Assembly: GCF_947500795.1 (NCBI RefSeq)
Contig: NZ_CANMTE010000001.1
Location: 992,001-1,056,000 of the forward strand
From: an uncultured Gelidibacter sp.
GTDB lineage: Bacteria > Bacteroidota > Bacteroidia > Flavobacteriales > Flavobacteriaceae
Direction: 5' to 3'
DNA: 64,000 bases
In this document: one piece after another, positions 24,534-33,260 of the stretch
How positions within the stretch are numbered: the first letter of the stretch is position 1
Layout of the letters: every line of letters starts with the position of its first letter
Notes under the pieces: generated by a model
The model's database searches: none
The model's input: the letters and a program-made list of their open reading frames with translations, nothing else
Told to the model about the DNA's origin: nothing
Program-made: the position numbers and the translations under genes

Positions 24534-26846
24534 ATGAACGATTTAACAATTAAAAAACTCAATCCACCTCACAGACTAAAATTACTTTTAGCAAAACATA
24601 AAACTTCAGAAACCGTAGCCCCACCTAAGGCTGTTGCGTCCGTATTAATGCTTACGACATATCATCCTCGAGAATGTGGAATTGCAACGTATTCAAAAGA
24701 TTTAAAACAGAGTTTTGATAACATATTTGGTGATTCTTGTACCATTGATATTTGTGCTTTATACGATTCAAAACACCCTTTACAAGATCCTCACAGCGTT
24801 ACATACAGCCTAAATACAGATTGCAATCAGAGCTATGAGGCGTTATCGACAAATATAAATGGTGATCCTTCCATAAATGTGGTGATGATTCAGCATGAAT
24901 TTGGATTGTTCAATGGGTATTCGGAGTTGTTTATTGACTTTCTAAAATCGGTAAAGAAACCTATTATCGTTACCTTCCATACGGTAATTCCAAAGCCTGA
25001 TAAACCATTGATAGATCATGTAGTGGCCATATCAAAATATGTCACCTGTATTACCGTGATGACCAATACTTCAAAAAATATCTTAACGGATACGTACGGG
25101 ATAGCACCTTCTAAAATTAAGGTTATTACGCATGGCACACATTTGATACAACATAAAAATAAATCGAAACTGAAGTTGAAATACGATCTTGAAGACAAAA
25201 CCGTGCTCTCTACCTTCGGACTTTTAGGGCCTGGTAAAAGTATCGAGACCACTTTAGAAGCGCTTCCAGAAATCATAAAAGACTTTCCGAATATCATGTT
25301 CTTAGTTTTGGGAAAAACCCATCCAAATCAGGTTAAACACGAAGGGGAACTTTATAGAGAGTTTCTTGTTCAAAAAATTAAAGATTTAAAATTAGAAGCT
25401 CATGTCAGATTTGTCAACGAATTTCTGCCATTGAAAACCTTGCTTGAATACCTTCAACTTACCGATATTTATCTGTTCACTTCTAAAGATCCCAATCAGG
25501 CAGTTAGCGGCACATTTTCTTATGCGATGAGTTGTGGTTGCCCAATTATTTCTACGCCAATTCCACATGCTAAAGAATTTCTTTCAGAAAATAAAGGACT
25601 CATGTTCGATTTTGAAGACAGCAAACAATTGGCGAAACATTTACATACGCTACTAAATGATAAACAGTATAGAAAAAATTTAGGCCTTAACGGACTCCAT
25701 GCCTCAGCTGCAACGTCATGGGAAAATTCAGCCTTAGCACATGGGCATTTATTCCAAAATTATGCTCCTCAAATAAAATTGGACTATCCTAAACCTGAGA
25801 TTAAGCTGGATCATCTTAATAAAATGACCACGGATTTAGGTATTATCCAATTTTCACATTTAAACCATCCTGATATAAGTTCTGGGTACACTTTAGATGA
25901 TAATGCCAGGGCTTTAATTGTGATATGTGAACTTTATAAACTCACCCGAGACGAAGAGTTAGTCCCTTCTTTACTTACTTATTTTAGTTTTATAGTGAAC
26001 TGTCAGCGGCATGATGGTCGATTTTTTAATTATGTAAATAGCAATGCACAGTTTACTCCTCAAAATGAAGTTGTAAATCTTGAAGATTCCAATGGACGTG
26101 GCATCTGGGCGATTGGACATCTTTTGGGAATTGCAGACTTACTACCAGAACATCAGGATTATTTAGGCATTAGAGCTAAGGAATGTTTTAAGGAATTTCT
26201 TCCCAACGCAATCCATATGCATTCGCCAAGAGCGATGGCATTTATCATAAAAGGTATTGCGGCTTCGGGAATGGCAACATCCGATTCTACTTATGGCTAT
26301 ATCATGTACGAATTGGGCACCAAACTTCTAAAAATGTACAAACACGAATCGCGAAAAAACTGGAAATGGTTTGAACCGTATTTAACCTATGGCAATAGTG
26401 TGCTGCCAGAAGCAATGTTTGAGATTTATAAATTGACCGAAGTCGAGGAATTTAAGGTGATAGCCTATGATTCATTCAACTTTTTGTTAGAGCATTTGTT
26501 TATCAATGATGAGTTTAGCGTTATTTCCAACCAAACCTGGTTTTTACGCGGAGATTGCATAAAAGAATGTTCGCTGGGTGGACAGCAACCGATAGATGTA
26601 GCCTATACGATTTTAGCGCTTAAAAATTTCCACCAGCTCTTTTCAAACGAAGGTTATGATCATAAAATGGAATTGGCATTCAGTTGGTTTTTAGGCAATA
26701 ACCATCTCAATCAAATTGTATATAATCCTTGTACCACGGGATGTTTTGACGGATTGGAACTCAAGAATGTAAATCTTAATCAAGGTGCGGAATCGACCAT
26801 AAGCTACTTGATGGCGCGCTTGGCTTTTGAAAAACCATCAATCTAA
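24534..26846 (+). CDS. GT4-type glycosyltransferase with C-terminal helical barrel domain
   Basis: A 770-residue cytosolic protein. Residues 35-420 form a GT-B family 4 transferase: TTYHPRECGIATYSKDL near the start (glycine-rich acceptor loop), IQHEFGLF near 120, STFGLLGPGKSIETTLEALP near 225 (nucleotide loop), and SGTFSYAMSCGCPIISTPIP near 320, with the E-x7-E-like region in HAKEFLSENKGLMFD. Residues 440-770 are helical with DDNARALIVICELY, GRFFNYVN and EDSNGRGIWAIGHLLG, a pattern of (alpha/alpha) toroid domains. The gene converges with and overlaps the GH130 phosphorylase gene by 9 bp. The pair suggests that one enzyme builds and the other recycles a mannose-type oligosaccharide. Confidence 0.8.
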   Translation: MNDLTIKKLNPPHRLKLLLAKHKTSETVAPPKAVASVLMLTTYHPRECGIATYSKDLKQSFDNIFGDSCTIDICALYDSKHPLQDPHSVTYSLNTDCNQSYEALSTNINGDPSINVVMIQHEFGLFNGYSELFIDFLKSVKKPIIVTFHTVIPKPDKPLIDHVVAISKYVTCITVMTNTSKNILTDTYGIAPSKIKVITHGTHLIQHKNKSKLKLKYDLEDKTVLSTFGLLGPGKSIETTLEALPEIIKDFPNIMFLVLGKTHPNQVKHEGELYREFLVQKIKDLKLEAHVRFVNEFLPLKTLLEYLQLTDIYLFTSKDPNQAVSGTFSYAMSCGCPIISTPIPHAKEFLSENKGLMFDFEDSKQLAKHLHTLLNDKQYRKNLGLNGLHASAATSWENSALAHGHLFQNYAPQIKLDYPKPEIKLDHLNKMTTDLGIIQFSHLNHPDISSGYTLDDNARALIVICELYKLTRDEELVPSLLTYFSFIVNCQRHDGRFFNYVNSNAQFTPQNEVVNLEDSNGRGIWAIGHLLGIADLLPEHQDYLGIRAKECFKEFLPNAIHMHSPRAMAFIIKGIAASGMATSDSTYGYIMYELGTKLLKMYKHESRKNWKWFEPYLTYGNSVLPEAMFEIYKLTEVEEFKVIAYDSFNFLLEHLFINDEFSVISNQTWFLRGDCIKECSLGGQQPIDVAYTILALKNFHQLFSNEGYDHKMELAFSWFLGNNHLNQIVYNPCTTGCFDGLELKNVNLNQGAESTISYLMARLAFEKPSI

Positions 26847-28307
26847 AGATTGTTTCAGCGCTTTTAAAAGTGTAGACAGTTGGACTGTAGCATAAGATGA
26901 GGCATAGTCTGACACGGCATAAGGAATAATAAGCGAATCGTTATGGATCATTCCTCCACAAGAATAGACAACGTTGGGCACATAACCTTCACGCTCCTCC
27001 TTGCTTGGTGACAATAACGGTTCTTTTAATCGGCCGATAACTTTGGTAGGATCCTCCAAATCGAGCAATGAAGCGCCAATACTATAGCGTCTCATGGGTC
27101 CGACGCCATGGGTTAAAATAAGCCAGCCGTCGTCTGTATAAATTGGAGATCCGCAATTGCCTATCTGCGTCAGGTCCCATGCAAATTTTGGTTCTTGGAT
27201 TTTTATCGGATCGCTCCACAACGTAATTCGGTCAGAAAACATAACGTAATTATTATAGCCATCTATGCGAGCAAGCATGGCGTATTTGCCATTTATTTTA
27301 CGTGGAAACAAGGCGAAATTCTTGTTTTGAGCCGCATTGCCATGGATTGGCATAATCCTAAAATTCAAAAAATCATGGGTGCTCAATAATTTAGGAATAA
27401 TCGTGTGCCCGTTATAAGCGGTATAAGTAGCATAAATGGTTTCCTCTCCATTATCATCCGTAAATCTGACAAACCGAGCGTCCTCAATCCCCCTACTTTC
27501 AGCTATCGAATTTGGAAAAATAACGCGTTCCGTAATATCACTTTCCTCATGGAACTTCAAATCATAATAAGAATCGACTAACCATGTCATTTCTTGCAAT
27601 GCCATTTTTTTGGTATCGTCTATCGCGTCATCTTCCAATAATTTATTTACAGCATGTTTAAGTTCAAAATATCCAAAGTGATCCGGCAAAGGATCCATGA
27701 TTTCAGAAATATATACTTCTGGAATTTTCAATTCCTGCATTTTATTTACAAAGCGTTGCTTATCATAAGAGACTTTAAAACCAATTTCAGGAAGATCAAT
27801 ATGATTTTTAGCTTTTAAAACTTGAAGATTGTTGTTTTTGTCTAAAATGGCCCGTCTAAAAACGATGGATGACAAATGCCCTTCCCCAGTGGCCCTAAAC
27901 GAAATGATAACTCTTTTCTCTCCTTCCTTTAAAAAGGATTGGTTGAAATCTTCTATTATTGAAGGATTAAAAAGTGCGGCAGATTCTATGGAATATTCCA
28001 TGGTGCTATAGGAACCAATCAACATTTTTTGATTTGCTGTCAGATTATCATAAGACACTCCCATTGCGTTTATCAAACCTTCAAAATGTCCGCAATGCAC
28101 TTTAAATGTTTTTTTGAGATTGCGGTGACGTCCTTTGAATTCTTCCAAGGTTTTTGAAAGTTCATTCGCTACTTTTTCATCAGAGAAATCTAATATTCTT
28201 CCTATGAGTTGTTTTGTACGTTCATCGCCATTATTAAAAAAGCGGGTGACCACGCGTTTTGAATCGGGAATAAACTTTAATGATTTGCGTTGCACCTTGA
28301 CTTCCAT
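26838..28307 (-). CDS. Glycoside hydrolase family 130 phosphorylase (mannoside phosphorylase type)
   Basis: A 489-residue five-bladed propeller enzyme with an N-terminal helical extension of about 130 residues. GH130 motifs are SRGIEDARFVRF (about residue 270), HGNAAQNKNFALFPRKINGKY (about 320), GNCGSPIYTDDGWLILTHGV (about 390) and YVPNVVYSCGG near 440. The family cleaves beta-mannosides with inorganic phosphate (or, in some subgroups, hydrolyses beta-1,2-mannosides). The extended N-terminus fits the group related to Leishmania mannosyltransferase/phosphorylases of mannogen. The 3' end overlaps the glycosyltransferase gene by 9 bp. The substrate linkage is not deducible here. Confidence 0.85.
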   Translation of the reverse strand: MEVKVQRKSLKFIPDSKRVVTRFFNNGDERTKQLIGRILDFSDEKVANELSKTLEEFKGRHRNLKKTFKVHCGHFEGLINAMGVSYDNLTANQKMLIGSYSTMEYSIESAALFNPSIIEDFNQSFLKEGEKRVIISFRATGEGHLSSIVFRRAILDKNNNLQVLKAKNHIDLPEIGFKVSYDKQRFVNKMQELKIPEVYISEIMDPLPDHFGYFELKHAVNKLLEDDAIDDTKKMALQEMTWLVDSYYDLKFHEESDITERVIFPNSIAESRGIEDARFVRFTDDNGEETIYATYTAYNGHTIIPKLLSTHDFLNFRIMPIHGNAAQNKNFALFPRKINGKYAMLARIDGYNNYVMFSDRITLWSDPIKIQEPKFAWDLTQIGNCGSPIYTDDGWLILTHGVGPMRRYSIGASLLDLEDPTKVIGRLKEPLLSPSKEEREGYVPNVVYSCGGMIHNDSLIIPYAVSDYASSYATVQLSTLLKALKQSLD

Positions 28308-28452
28308 ACAAGTAAGTTATAAAAAAATTATAATACTTCTACCTTTTAAGGTGGTCAATTTAGCAAGTGAATACGCTAGCATTCGTTATAATTTTACCGT
28401 TGAAAAATGAGAAGGACAATAATTGAATTTTATTTAAGCGATTTATATCGCA

Positions 28453-29301
28453 CTAACTTCCAGTCATTTCCCCTCCGTTAACATGGATAAACTGTCCTGT
28501 AATATAACTGCTGTCCTCACACGCCAAGAACACATAAGCTGGCGCCACTTCACTAGGCTGCCCTGCTCTACCCATGGGCGTATCTTGTCCAAAATCGGAA
28601 ACATCATCAAATGTTGCCGGAATTAAAGGCGTCCAAATAGGTCCAGGAGCCACGCCATTAACACGAATATTTTGTTTGGCGAGTTGCGCTGATAAAGAGC
28701 GCGTAAAACTGGTAATTGCACCTTTAGTACTCGAATAGTCCACTAAATGATGACTCCCTCTATAGGCCGTCACGGAACCCGTATTGATAATCACATCTCC
28801 TTTCTTAAAATGCGGCAATACGGCTTTTACCATATAGAAATATGGATAAATATTGGTCTCAAAAGTCGTCTCTAATTGCTTTTTGGTAATGTCTTGAATA
28901 GAATCTTCAGGGAATTGCATCGCGGCGTTATTGACCAATATATTTAGTTTGTCGAATTTTTTGAGACACTTTTCAACACTGCTGTCACAGTTGGAACTTA
29001 ATTTCAAATCGGTTTTAATCAATAAACACTCTCGACCCTCCTTTTCGACCATCTTTTTTGTTTCGTTAGCATCTTTGGTTTCCTTGTAATACACAATCGC
29101 AACATCAGCACCTTCCCTTGCAAAATGTACAGCAACACTACGGCCAATACCACTATCGCCACCGGTAATAAGCGCCACTTTTCCTTTCAATTTATCGGAG
29201 CCTTTATAAGATTTCCGTATGACTTCTGGTTCAGGATGCATTTTGTTTTCTTTGCCAGGTTGCGATTGTTGCTGTTCAGGAAATTTCTTCGGTTTTTTCA
29301 T
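28453..29301 (-). CDS. SDR family oxidoreductase (YhxC/YhdF type)
   Basis: A 282-residue classical short-chain dehydrogenase with a 40-residue polar leader typical of stress-related members. It has the nucleotide motif TGGDSGIGRSVA (about residues 46-57), NNAAMQF near 124, the catalytic Ser in NTGSVTAYRG, Tyr and Lys in YSSTKGA (about 189), and PGPIWTPLIP near 222. The C-terminus holds ITGQFIHVNGGEM. Bacillus homologues are general-stress (sigma-B) genes of unknown substrate. Here the neighbours are also stress-type genes. Confidence 0.9.
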   Translation of the reverse strand: MKKPKKFPEQQQSQPGKENKMHPEPEVIRKSYKGSDKLKGKVALITGGDSGIGRSVAVHFAREGADVAIVYYKETKDANETKKMVEKEGRECLLIKTDLKLSSNCDSSVEKCLKKFDKLNILVNNAAMQFPEDSIQDITKKQLETTFETNIYPYFYMVKAVLPHFKKGDVIINTGSVTAYRGSHHLVDYSSTKGAITSFTRSLSAQLAKQNIRVNGVAPGPIWTPLIPATFDDVSDFGQDTPMGRAGQPSEVAPAYVFLACEDSSYITGQFIHVNGGEMTGS

Positions 29302-29505
29302 AATTCACGTTTTCGTTTTGCACTAAGATAGTTTTGATGACGCAGTCCGATAAACTGTAAAACATTAAAAAATATCTCAAAAAATGATAAATGACCTATA
29401 GTTTTAAGTTTTACATGATGCCTTTACTATTCATGTAAAAGCCATGAACTCACAATGAATCCACGGCTTTTAGCACGCTATTAAAAATAACAATTTCATT
29501 AAGGC

Positions 29506-29757
29506 TTAGGTATCCCAGTTTCGAATTTCGTTTTTGATGTCTTCTGTACTTCTGTTGGTCCTCCTTGCGATACTTGCAATCATATGATCAAATTCACCCG
29601 ATTTAAAATCTAAATCTTCGTCAGTGATGTTGGGATTCTTTTTGCGATAATCTGCCTGAATATTACTCCATCTCCCTTCCAAACTGTCATCTGAATTGTT
29701 TAATTTACTGTCTTCGGTATAACCGCGATGTTTGTTATTATCTTTATCTAAACTCAT
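29506..29757 (-). CDS. Small CsbD-like stress protein, paralogue 3
   Basis: An 83-residue hydrophilic protein with the same core as those at 5601-5858 and 6091-6465: GRWSNIQADYRKKNPNITDE, then KSGEFDHMIASIARRTNRS, then EIRNW. It starts at ATG 29757, just 6 bp after the stop of the 45-codon gene upstream, so the two form an operon. A TAAAAGCC/GGCTTTTA stem (29436-29472) lies downstream but lacks a T tract. Confidence 0.65.
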   Translation of the reverse strand: MSLDKDNNKHRGYTEDSKLNNSDDSLEGRWSNIQADYRKKNPNITDEDLDFKSGEFDHMIASIARRTNRSTEDIKNEIRNWDT

Positions 29758-29763
29758 AATATT

Positions 29764-29901
29764 TTATTTTTTAGTTTTATTTGGTTTAAAGCCGTCCTCT
29801 GTGGAATCGTCTTTTTCACTGTGCACTTTTTTACTGCCTCTGGCATGTTTGGTACTGGAATCTTTCCTATCAGTTTCCTGATCCTTTTGTTTGTCGCTCA
29901 T
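29764..29901 (-). CDS. 45-residue hydrophilic protein
   Basis: ATG at 29901 opens 45 codons: MSDKQKDQETDRKDSSTKHA, then RGSKKVHSEKDD, ending FKPNKTKK. It has 14 Lys/Arg, 9 Asp/Glu and many Ser/Thr, with no hydrophobic core, so the protein is probably disordered. It ends 6 bp before the CsbD-like gene 29506-29757 and seems co-transcribed with it. Its character resembles the polar N-terminal tail of the paralogue at 6091-6465. It was found by direct reading and has no named family. Confidence 0.5.
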   Translation of the reverse strand: MSDKQKDQETDRKDSSTKHARGSKKVHSEKDDSTEDGFKPNKTKK

Positions 29902-30152
29902 GATTTCCTCTTTTTAAAATTTCTATGATTTCAATTTACGATCTATTCATAAAATACATTGTCTTGATTAACAGGTATTTTGACTTATACCGAAACACTT
30001 TTTTTATTTTTACTGCTTTCCATCTAAGTATCAGATAGAGGATTTTTTAACGTCAATTTTACAACGTTTAGGAATCTTTCTTATTGGTGCAAACTTCTAA
30101 TTTCACCATATCAAAAATTAGAAATATTAGTTAATCCAAAATTCAAAATACT

Positions 30153-30638
30153 ATGAAAACATTAGAAGATTTATTTGAACACCAATTAAAAGATTTATAC
30201 AGCGCAGAGAAACAACTTATAAAAGCGTTGCCTAAAATGGTGGAAAGTGCAACAGATTCGAAATTAAAAAAAGCATTTGAAGACCATTTAAAGGAAACTA
30301 AAGAGCACAAAAAAAGGTTGGAAGATGTTTGCGATGAATTAGGGATTGATCCGGATGGAGAAACTTGTAAAGGAATGGAAGGCCTTATTAAAGAAGCCGA
30401 AAGTTTTATAAAAGAAAAAAAGGATGATGATGTCAATAATGCAGGATTAATTGCCGATGCACAACGTATTGAACATTATGAGATTTCTGGTTATGGCACT
30501 GCTGTGAGATATGCCAAAGAATTGGGACATAAAAGCGTGGCCACCAAACTTAAGAAAACTTTAGATGAAGAATATGGTGCTGATGACAAGCTTAATGACA
30601 TGGCAGAACAGCGTCTTAATAGGAAAGCGAAAGCTTAG
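30153..30638 (+). CDS. Ferritin-like DUF892 protein (YciE/YciF family)
   Basis: A 161-residue four-helix protein. It opens with LEDLFEHQLKDLYSAEKQLI (helix A with an E/H di-iron pattern), then HLKETKEHKKRLEDVC, then ADAQRIEHYEISGYGTA, where E and H supply the second half of the site, and LDEEYGADDKL. YciE/YciF proteins are stress-induced, ferritin-like and found in salt or osmotic stress clusters. A strong terminator follows it at 30649. It is read alone, divergent from the CsbD-like operon. Confidence 0.9.
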   Translation: MKTLEDLFEHQLKDLYSAEKQLIKALPKMVESATDSKLKKAFEDHLKETKEHKKRLEDVCDELGIDPDGETCKGMEGLIKEAESFIKEKKDDDVNNAGLIADAQRIEHYEISGYGTAVRYAKELGHKSVATKLKKTLDEEYGADDKLNDMAEQRLNRKAKA

Positions 30639-30648
30639 AACTTATATA

Positions 30649-30682
30649 AAAATCCCGAAAAAACAGTTCGGGATTTTTTTTT
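30649..30682 (+). terminator. Intrinsic terminator of the DUF892 gene
   Basis: AATCCCGAA pairs with TTCGGGATT around an 8-nt loop and leads into nine T. It begins 10 bp after the stop. Confidence 0.9.
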
Positions 30683-30729
30683 GAATAAAGTCAGCCAAAA
30701 CAATGTGGATAATGAAAACAAATTAATTC

Positions 30730-31173
30730 TCATGTCAACCATTGATAGACCACAAATGCCGTAACGCTAAAAACAATATGGGCAAGAAAAATATGTACGT
30801 AATACTGCTGGTACTTAAATTGTGATGAGAAATTCACGATGCTAAACAAAATCTTCCAACCTAAAATACCCAAAACACCTAAAACACTTCCAAATATCAC
30901 ACTCCAAACAAGCGTTCTCGGAGCATTGGTGAATTTCCATAACAGTTGGTAAAATAGTAAAAATGCAACTCCAAACAGGAAATGGATCACCCAACCCCAT
31001 ACATAAGCACTTTGTTCAGACACATGGATACGAGGATGTTTTTGCATCAAAATAGAAAGCAGGGTTGGTTCCCTGAATTCATTCCCTGAAACCGCACTCC
31101 ATATGGCACTGAAAAACGTCATGCACAATACAGCAACAATCCACGTTATTATTAATAGTATTACTAACGGCAT
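30730..31173 (-). CDS. Hypothetical membrane protein
   Basis: A 147-residue protein with four predicted membrane helices, at about residues 3-25, 58-80, 88-110 and 125-145. Between helices 1 and 2 lies a soluble stretch with EPTLLSILMQKHPRIHVSEQ. The pattern WGWVIHFLFGVAFLLFYQLLW is the clearest segment. I do not recognise a family. It follows the DUF1989 gene on the same strand after a gap of 63 bp, so it may be the last gene of the minus-strand operon that begins with DUF421 at 33096. Confidence 0.6.
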   Translation of the reverse strand: MPLVILLIITWIVAVLCMTFFSAIWSAVSGNEFREPTLLSILMQKHPRIHVSEQSAYVWGWVIHFLFGVAFLLFYQLLWKFTNAPRTLVWSVIFGSVLGVLGILGWKILFSIVNFSSQFKYQQYYVHIFLAHIVFSVTAFVVYQWLT

Positions 31174-31236
31174 CCCAATAAATTTGTGTTTATTTTATCG
31201 CTTATGTATGGTTAAAATGCAGTTTTAAAATCCCAT

Positions 31237-31836
31237 TTATTTACAAACTCCCTCAGTTATGATATAATGGATTGGCTTGAATGTCCCGCCATTACTATCT
31301 TCCGCTGAACATGCGGTTAATGCCACAATAAGGTCCATTTCCGCTTGAAACCGCACTAAATCTCCAGGTTGAGATGTTGGTGGCAATACTTTCAATTTTC
31401 CTTTTTCGTCAAATTGAACATTCATAAATACATTAAATGCCGTAGGAATGTCGTCAACAGCAATACCGAATGGAAGTAAGTTTCGATATAGATTTTCCTG
31501 ACAGCTCGGATGATAGTCAGGATTATCATACATAATCTGAAACGTTTCTGGACTACAGGGCGCTAAAAGAAAATCGTTACGACCGTTAGTGTCTTCAATA
31601 ATTTCCATCATTTTTAGGGATCGGTTGCTCCATAAAAAATTTCCTGTGGTCAGAAGGATCGACTCTTCAAAATCCATAGATTTACCCGCAGAGATTTTTT
31701 CTTTTGGATCTTCCCGATTAAAAGCCACCATATCACTTACCTGCTGTCCCATAGGATCAATAATGGTCAGTTGATTTCCTTTCTTAAGTTCAAATGCAGC
31801 TCCAGATTGTGGAGGGATAATATGTAAAGTATTCAT
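31237..31836 (-). CDS. DUF1989 / urea carboxylase-associated family protein
   Basis: A protein of 199 residues from ATG at 31836, which overlaps the upstream stop as ATGA; a farther ATG at 31872 would overlap by 40 bp and is less likely. Family motifs are LTIIDPMGQQVSDMVAF near residue 35, GKSMDFEES near 55, GNFLWSNRSLKMMEI near 67, and DFLLAPCSPETFQIMYD with a conserved Cys. DUF1989 proteins accompany urea or guanidine carboxylases and are reported to act as carboxyguanidine or related deiminases. Here the partner is not a carboxylase but a heme N-oxygenase. Confidence 0.85.
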   Translation of the reverse strand: MNTLHIIPPQSGAAFELKKGNQLTIIDPMGQQVSDMVAFNREDPKEKISAGKSMDFEESILLTTGNFLWSNRSLKMMEIIEDTNGRNDFLLAPCSPETFQIMYDNPDYHPSCQENLYRNLLPFGIAVDDIPTAFNVFMNVQFDEKGKLKVLPPTSQPGDLVRFQAEMDLIVALTACSAEDSNGGTFKPIHYIITEGVCK

Positions 31837-32510
31837 AAAGATTTCGTTTTTTGGTGAAAAGGACATTTCCATGCGTCACCTACAGCTCTTCCACTGTATT
31901 GTTTTGCTTCGGTTTCAGATCCAAAATCGCGTAAAACGGGATTGATTGACCCCTGCAATTTTATATCACGACGTCTTATTCTTTTTTTAACCGTTTGATA
32001 TGTTCCCATTTCTCTCAGTTTTTCAAACTGCCAATGTAAATTCATAACCACTGTGCAATATGGTGCGCGTCTTGCCAGTCTTGAGCTTTTTAGATGCATG
32101 CCTACAATATAAAATGCCTTTCCTTTAAGGCTAAAACTAAAATTAGGACTATTAACGTAGTCACTAACCTCAGCATCCCACTCTGAATCATCATTGTCAA
32201 GTAATTTCTGCAGGAGATTCCATAGCGCTTTTTCAAACTCAAGCTCGGTATCAAATTCATTTTCCTTAAAGCAAAAGAGTAAGGATTCAAATTCGTTTGA
32301 ATCGAAATCATAATGCTTCAAATAATGTTCTATGTTTTCCAACATAGGGTCAACCACCGCATCTGAGGTCATATCATCATAAATTTTAATATGATAATTA
32401 TCCAATTTAAACACCGCATTGGCCATAATACAAGGATGTTTATCCTTAATTATAAAATTTTTATAGGCGCGTTCAATATTCTCTTGCTCTTTTAAATTCA
32501 ATGTTCCCAT
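31833..32510 (-). CDS. YqcI/YcgG (GntA-like) heme-dependent N-oxygenase family protein
   Basis: A 225-residue protein of the YqcI/YcgG family. Visible segments are DKHPCIMANAVFKLDNYHI near residue 23, ARRAPYCTVVMNLHWQFEKLR near 145, and the C-terminal DAWKCPFHQ, whose Cys/His resemble the heme ligand region of GntA and DcsA-type enzymes. Characterised relatives hydroxylate guanidine or amine nitrogens (pre-guanitoxin, arginine). It is translationally coupled to the DUF1989 gene by a 4-bp overlap and lies 10 bp after DUF421. A joint action on a guanidine-type nitrogen is an inference. Confidence 0.75.
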   Translation of the reverse strand: MGTLNLKEQENIERAYKNFIIKDKHPCIMANAVFKLDNYHIKIYDDMTSDAVVDPMLENIEHYLKHYDFDSNEFESLLFCFKENEFDTELEFEKALWNLLQKLLDNDDSEWDAEVSDYVNSPNFSFSLKGKAFYIVGMHLKSSRLARRAPYCTVVMNLHWQFEKLREMGTYQTVKKRIRRRDIKLQGSINPVLRDFGSETEAKQYSGRAVGDAWKCPFHQKTKSL

Positions 32511-32520
32511 AATTGTTTAG

Positions 32521-33096
32521 CTAACGTTGTACATCTTTTAATAACCAATCATCTATGGTGTCATTATTATCCTTGTGTAAAACAACCATATCTCCCGTAG
32601 ATTCGAAGATGACGGCTTTAATTTCTGATAATTTAACCACGTTCGCTTCTCTTAATTTAGACCGAATATCGCCTTCTGTAACCCTAACGGCTTTCATATT
32701 GTCGAGTAATAATGTTGTACCATCCATTACTAATGTGGGCTGGTTATCAGTGAATGTTCGAAACCATTTATAACGTCTTAAAAATGCCGCAACCAATTGG
32801 AGGCTGTACACAATTAAGAGCGCTACAGCACCTTCTAAAAAGCTCACGCTGTCAGACAATATTGTTGTTGCAATCATAGAACCTACAGCAACGGTCATTG
32901 CAAAATCAAAACTTGACATTTTAGAAAAACTCCTTTTTCCAAAAATTCTGGTATAAAGAATCACCGCTACATAAATTAAAAATGTAGACAGGAGGATAAG
33001 AAAGAAGGTTTTTTGGTTTAATAGAAAGAGATCTTCTATTGCCTTTTCAAAATTATTTTCCCCATAAAGTAGTGATATGACCAAAAGCTGCTTCAT
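32521..33096 (-). CDS. DUF421 (YetF-like) membrane protein
   Basis: A 191-residue protein. Three membrane helices (about residues 28-48, 62-82 and 86-105) are followed by a soluble domain of about 85 residues. The pattern GKRSFSKMSSFDFAMTVAVGS near residue 52 and TLVMDGTTLLLDNMKAVRVTE near 125 are DUF421 hallmarks. Family members are linked to spore germination and envelope stress in Bacillus; the biochemical role is unknown. It heads the minus-strand operon. Confidence 0.85.
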   Translation of the reverse strand: MKQLLVISLLYGENNFEKAIEDLFLLNQKTFFLILLSTFLIYVAVILYTRIFGKRSFSKMSSFDFAMTVAVGSMIATTILSDSVSFLEGAVALLIVYSLQLVAAFLRRYKWFRTFTDNQPTLVMDGTTLLLDNMKAVRVTEGDIRSKLREANVVKLSEIKAVIFESTGDMVVLHKDNNDTIDDWLLKDVQR

Positions 33097-33107
33097 AGTT
33101 TAAATAC

Positions 33108-33260
33108 TTAATCATTGACGATAAAAGCATGGATAACACCGGGAATCCATCCTATTAAGGTCAGGATAATACTTACGAGAAGCGTTGTCCCAACACCATG
33201 CTTTAGAAAAACTGCTAAGGGTGGTAAAAAAATATTTAAGAGAATAGTTACTAATGACAT
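33108..33260 (-). CDS. YqaE/Pmp3 family small membrane protein
   Basis: A 50-residue protein from ATG at 33260; an upstream start at 33317 adds 19 polar residues not seen in the family. It has the two-helix Pmp3 pattern: SLVTILLNIFLPPLAVFLKH, then GTTLLVSIILTLIGWIPGVIHA. Such proteins affect membrane potential and are induced by salt and cold in yeast, plants and bacteria. It lies 11 bp upstream of DUF421 and is probably co-transcribed. Confidence 0.9.
   Translation of the reverse strand: MSLVTILLNIFLPPLAVFLKHGVGTTLLVSIILTLIGWIPGVIHAFIVND

Noticed and set aside
29436-29472. TAAAAGCC/GGCTTTTA stem downstream of the third CsbD-like gene
   Set aside because: The loop is 21 nt and no T run follows on either strand, so I do not call it a terminator.
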